From FEN-727 sp036508635 (GTDB taxonomy: Bacteria; Actinomycetota; Geothermincolia; Fen-727; Anoxymicrobiaceae), in NCBI GenBank assembly GCA_036508635.1, contig DATCGY010000131.1:1-15613 (forward strand): a stretch of DNA of 15,613 bases, written 5' to 3'. This document shows, piece after piece, positions 14,425 through 15,613 of this stretch. Numbering within the stretch: the stretch's first letter is position 1; each line of letters starts with the position of its first letter. The notes beneath the pieces are model-generated. The model was not told the DNA's origin. It saw only the letters and a list, made by a program, of their open reading frames with translations, and ran no database searches. Position numbers and translations under genes: made by a program.

Positions 14425-15613
14425 ATGGAACATATCTCCCTATATCGAAAGTGGAGGCCGCAGACGTTTGGCGAAGTGGTCGGCCAGAAGCCGGTCACCA
14501 ACACCCTCGCAAACGCACTGTCCTCGGGCAGGCTTGTGCACGCCTACCTCTTCTCTGGGCCGCGCGGCACCGGCAAAACCAGCACCGCGCGCATCCTGGC
14601 CAAGGCGATTAACTGCGTGGAGGGCCCGACGGCGACTCCGTGCAACGTCTGTGAGGCGTGTATATCGATATCCAATGGCACCGCTCTCGACGTCATCGAG
14701 ATCGACGCTGCGAGCAACCGCAAGATCGACGAGATACGCGATCTGCTGGACAAGATACCGTACACGCCGACATCGCTACGCTCTAAGGTCTATATCATCG
14801 ACGAGGTCCATCAGCTCACCCCCGAGGCGTCGAGTGCATTGCTGAAGACGCTCGAGGAGCCTCCTGGCCACATCATATTCGTGCTGGCTACAACCGAGCC
14901 GCACAAGCTCCTGCCGACGATCGTGTCTCGCTGCCAGAAGTTCGATTTCAGCATGGTGTCAGCGCAGGACACGGCCCAGTTGCTCGAACATATCGCGACA
15001 CGCGAGGGCATAGATGTCGACACCGAGGCTATCGAGATGATAGCCGAGCATGCCCACGGTTCGGTGCGTGATGCGATCGGCGTTATGGACCAGATCTCCA
15101 ATCTGTCAGGTGAACAGGTGACGAGGGCCCAACTTGCGGAGCTCCTGGGTGAGGTCGAAACAGAGCTGGTCTTCAGAATGGTCGACCTCATGACCGAGAG
15201 GGATACTCCAGGTGCGCTCGCTTTAGTTGGAGGCGTCTTCGAAGGGGGCAAAGACCCGCGGAGGTTCCTCGAGTCTCTCATCTCCCACCTGCGCAACCTC
15301 TTCCTGATACAGAACGCCGCAAATCCCGAGACGATAGTCGAGGCGACAGTCGATCATTTCCAGCGTCTGAGCGAGCAGTCGAACGTGATCTCGAGGCACG
15401 AGGTCATAAAGCTCATCGAGCGCCTGGGAGATACTTTCCGCGAGATGCGGTGGAGCGAGAACCCGAGGCTCATCCTGGAATGTGCAATCGTAAAAAACAC
15501 CAGCCTTGACGCTGACGTCTCGCTCGAGGGACTCGCATTTCGTATCGAAGAGCTCGAGCGCAAGCTGGAGGCGCAATCAAACGGGGCGCCAGCGGACGGC
15601 GCGGGACACAAGG
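14425..15613 (+). CDS. dnaX: DNA polymerase III subunit gamma/tau (partial, 3' end outside window)
   Basis: Clamp-loader ATPase of the replicative polymerase. 396 codons are present and the frame is open at the right edge. The N-terminal LYRKWRPQTFGEVVGQ is the family signature. Walker A is GPRGTGKTS with K51; the zinc-binding cysteines are C64, C73, C76 and C79; Walker B is VYIIDEVHQL with D126 and E127; the SRC sensor motif is at 168-170. Domain III, the oligomerisation part, reaches to about 365. The residues from about 385 on (SNGAPADGAG) look like the start of the variable linker, so the tau-specific part lies beyond the window. The ATG has GGGTGA six bases ahead. No slippery A-run for programmed frameshifting is visible up to the edge. 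Confidence 0.96.
   Translation, partial: MEHISLYRKWRPQTFGEVVGQKPVTNTLANALSSGRLVHAYLFSGPRGTGKTSTARILAKAINCVEGPTATPCNVCEACISISNGTALDVIEIDAASNRKIDEIRDLLDKIPYTPTSLRSKVYIIDEVHQLTPEASSALLKTLEEPPGHIIFVLATTEPHKLLPTIVSRCQKFDFSMVSAQDTAQLLEHIATREGIDVDTEAIEMIAEHAHGSVRDAIGVMDQISNLSGEQVTRAQLAELLGEVETELVFRMVDLMTERDTPGALALVGGVFEGGKDPRRFLESLISHLRNLFLIQNAANPETIVEATVDHFQRLSEQSNVISRHEVIKLIERLGDTFREMRWSENPRLILECAIVKNTSLDADVSLEGLAFRIEELERKLEAQSNGAPADGAGHK

Overview
The window looks like a chromosomal segment of a GC-rich, endospore-forming-type Bacillota (Firmicutes). The evidence is a CheC/CheD-type chemotaxis system, a large Bacillus-type SRP RNA with an Alu domain directly upstream of dnaX, Shine-Dalgarno (SD) sites close to AGGAGG before most genes, and a leaderless amidase with two peptidoglycan-binding repeats of the kind common in sporeformers. 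Non-ATG starts are frequent. I cannot name a genus from the sequence alone.

Layout. Left edge (1-199): little certain content; possibly the 3' end of a rightward gene, and a hairpin. 200-2448, leftward: an aminotransferase of the 2-aminoadipate/LysN type followed by D-alanine--D-alanine ligase (ddl), apparently one transcription unit with a sigma-A-like promoter near 2492-2520. 2449-2640: divergent promoter region that also carries a very short reading frame (2567-2644) overlapping the cheR start by four bases.

2641-12004, rightward: a compact chemosensory operon, cheR - mcp1 - mcp2 - cheW - cheY - cheB - cheA - cheC - cheD. Gaps are short or negative and no internal terminator was seen. It encodes a complete adaptation and excitation pathway. 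Two transducers sense. CheW couples them to the CheA kinase, which phosphorylates CheY and CheB. CheR and CheB set receptor methylation. CheD deamidates receptors, and CheC is the CheY-P phosphatase and CheD partner. No flagellar gene lies in the window, so whether the output is flagellar, pilus-based or something else cannot be told here.

12103-13825: a GNAT acetyltransferase with an N-terminal cysteine cluster (rightward), convergent with an N-acetylmuramoyl-L-alanine amidase (leftward). 13826-14102 is non-coding as far as I can tell and carries the ffs promoter. 14103-14373 is the SRP RNA. A 24-bp perfect palindrome separates it from dnaX (14425 onward), which runs off the right edge.

No mobile element, CRISPR array or phage gene was seen. 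The points most worth a second look are the short coupled reading frame before cheR, the pairing of a normal receptor with one that has almost no extracellular part, the Asn-to-Ser change in the second CheC site, and the palindrome abutting the dnaX ribosome-binding site.
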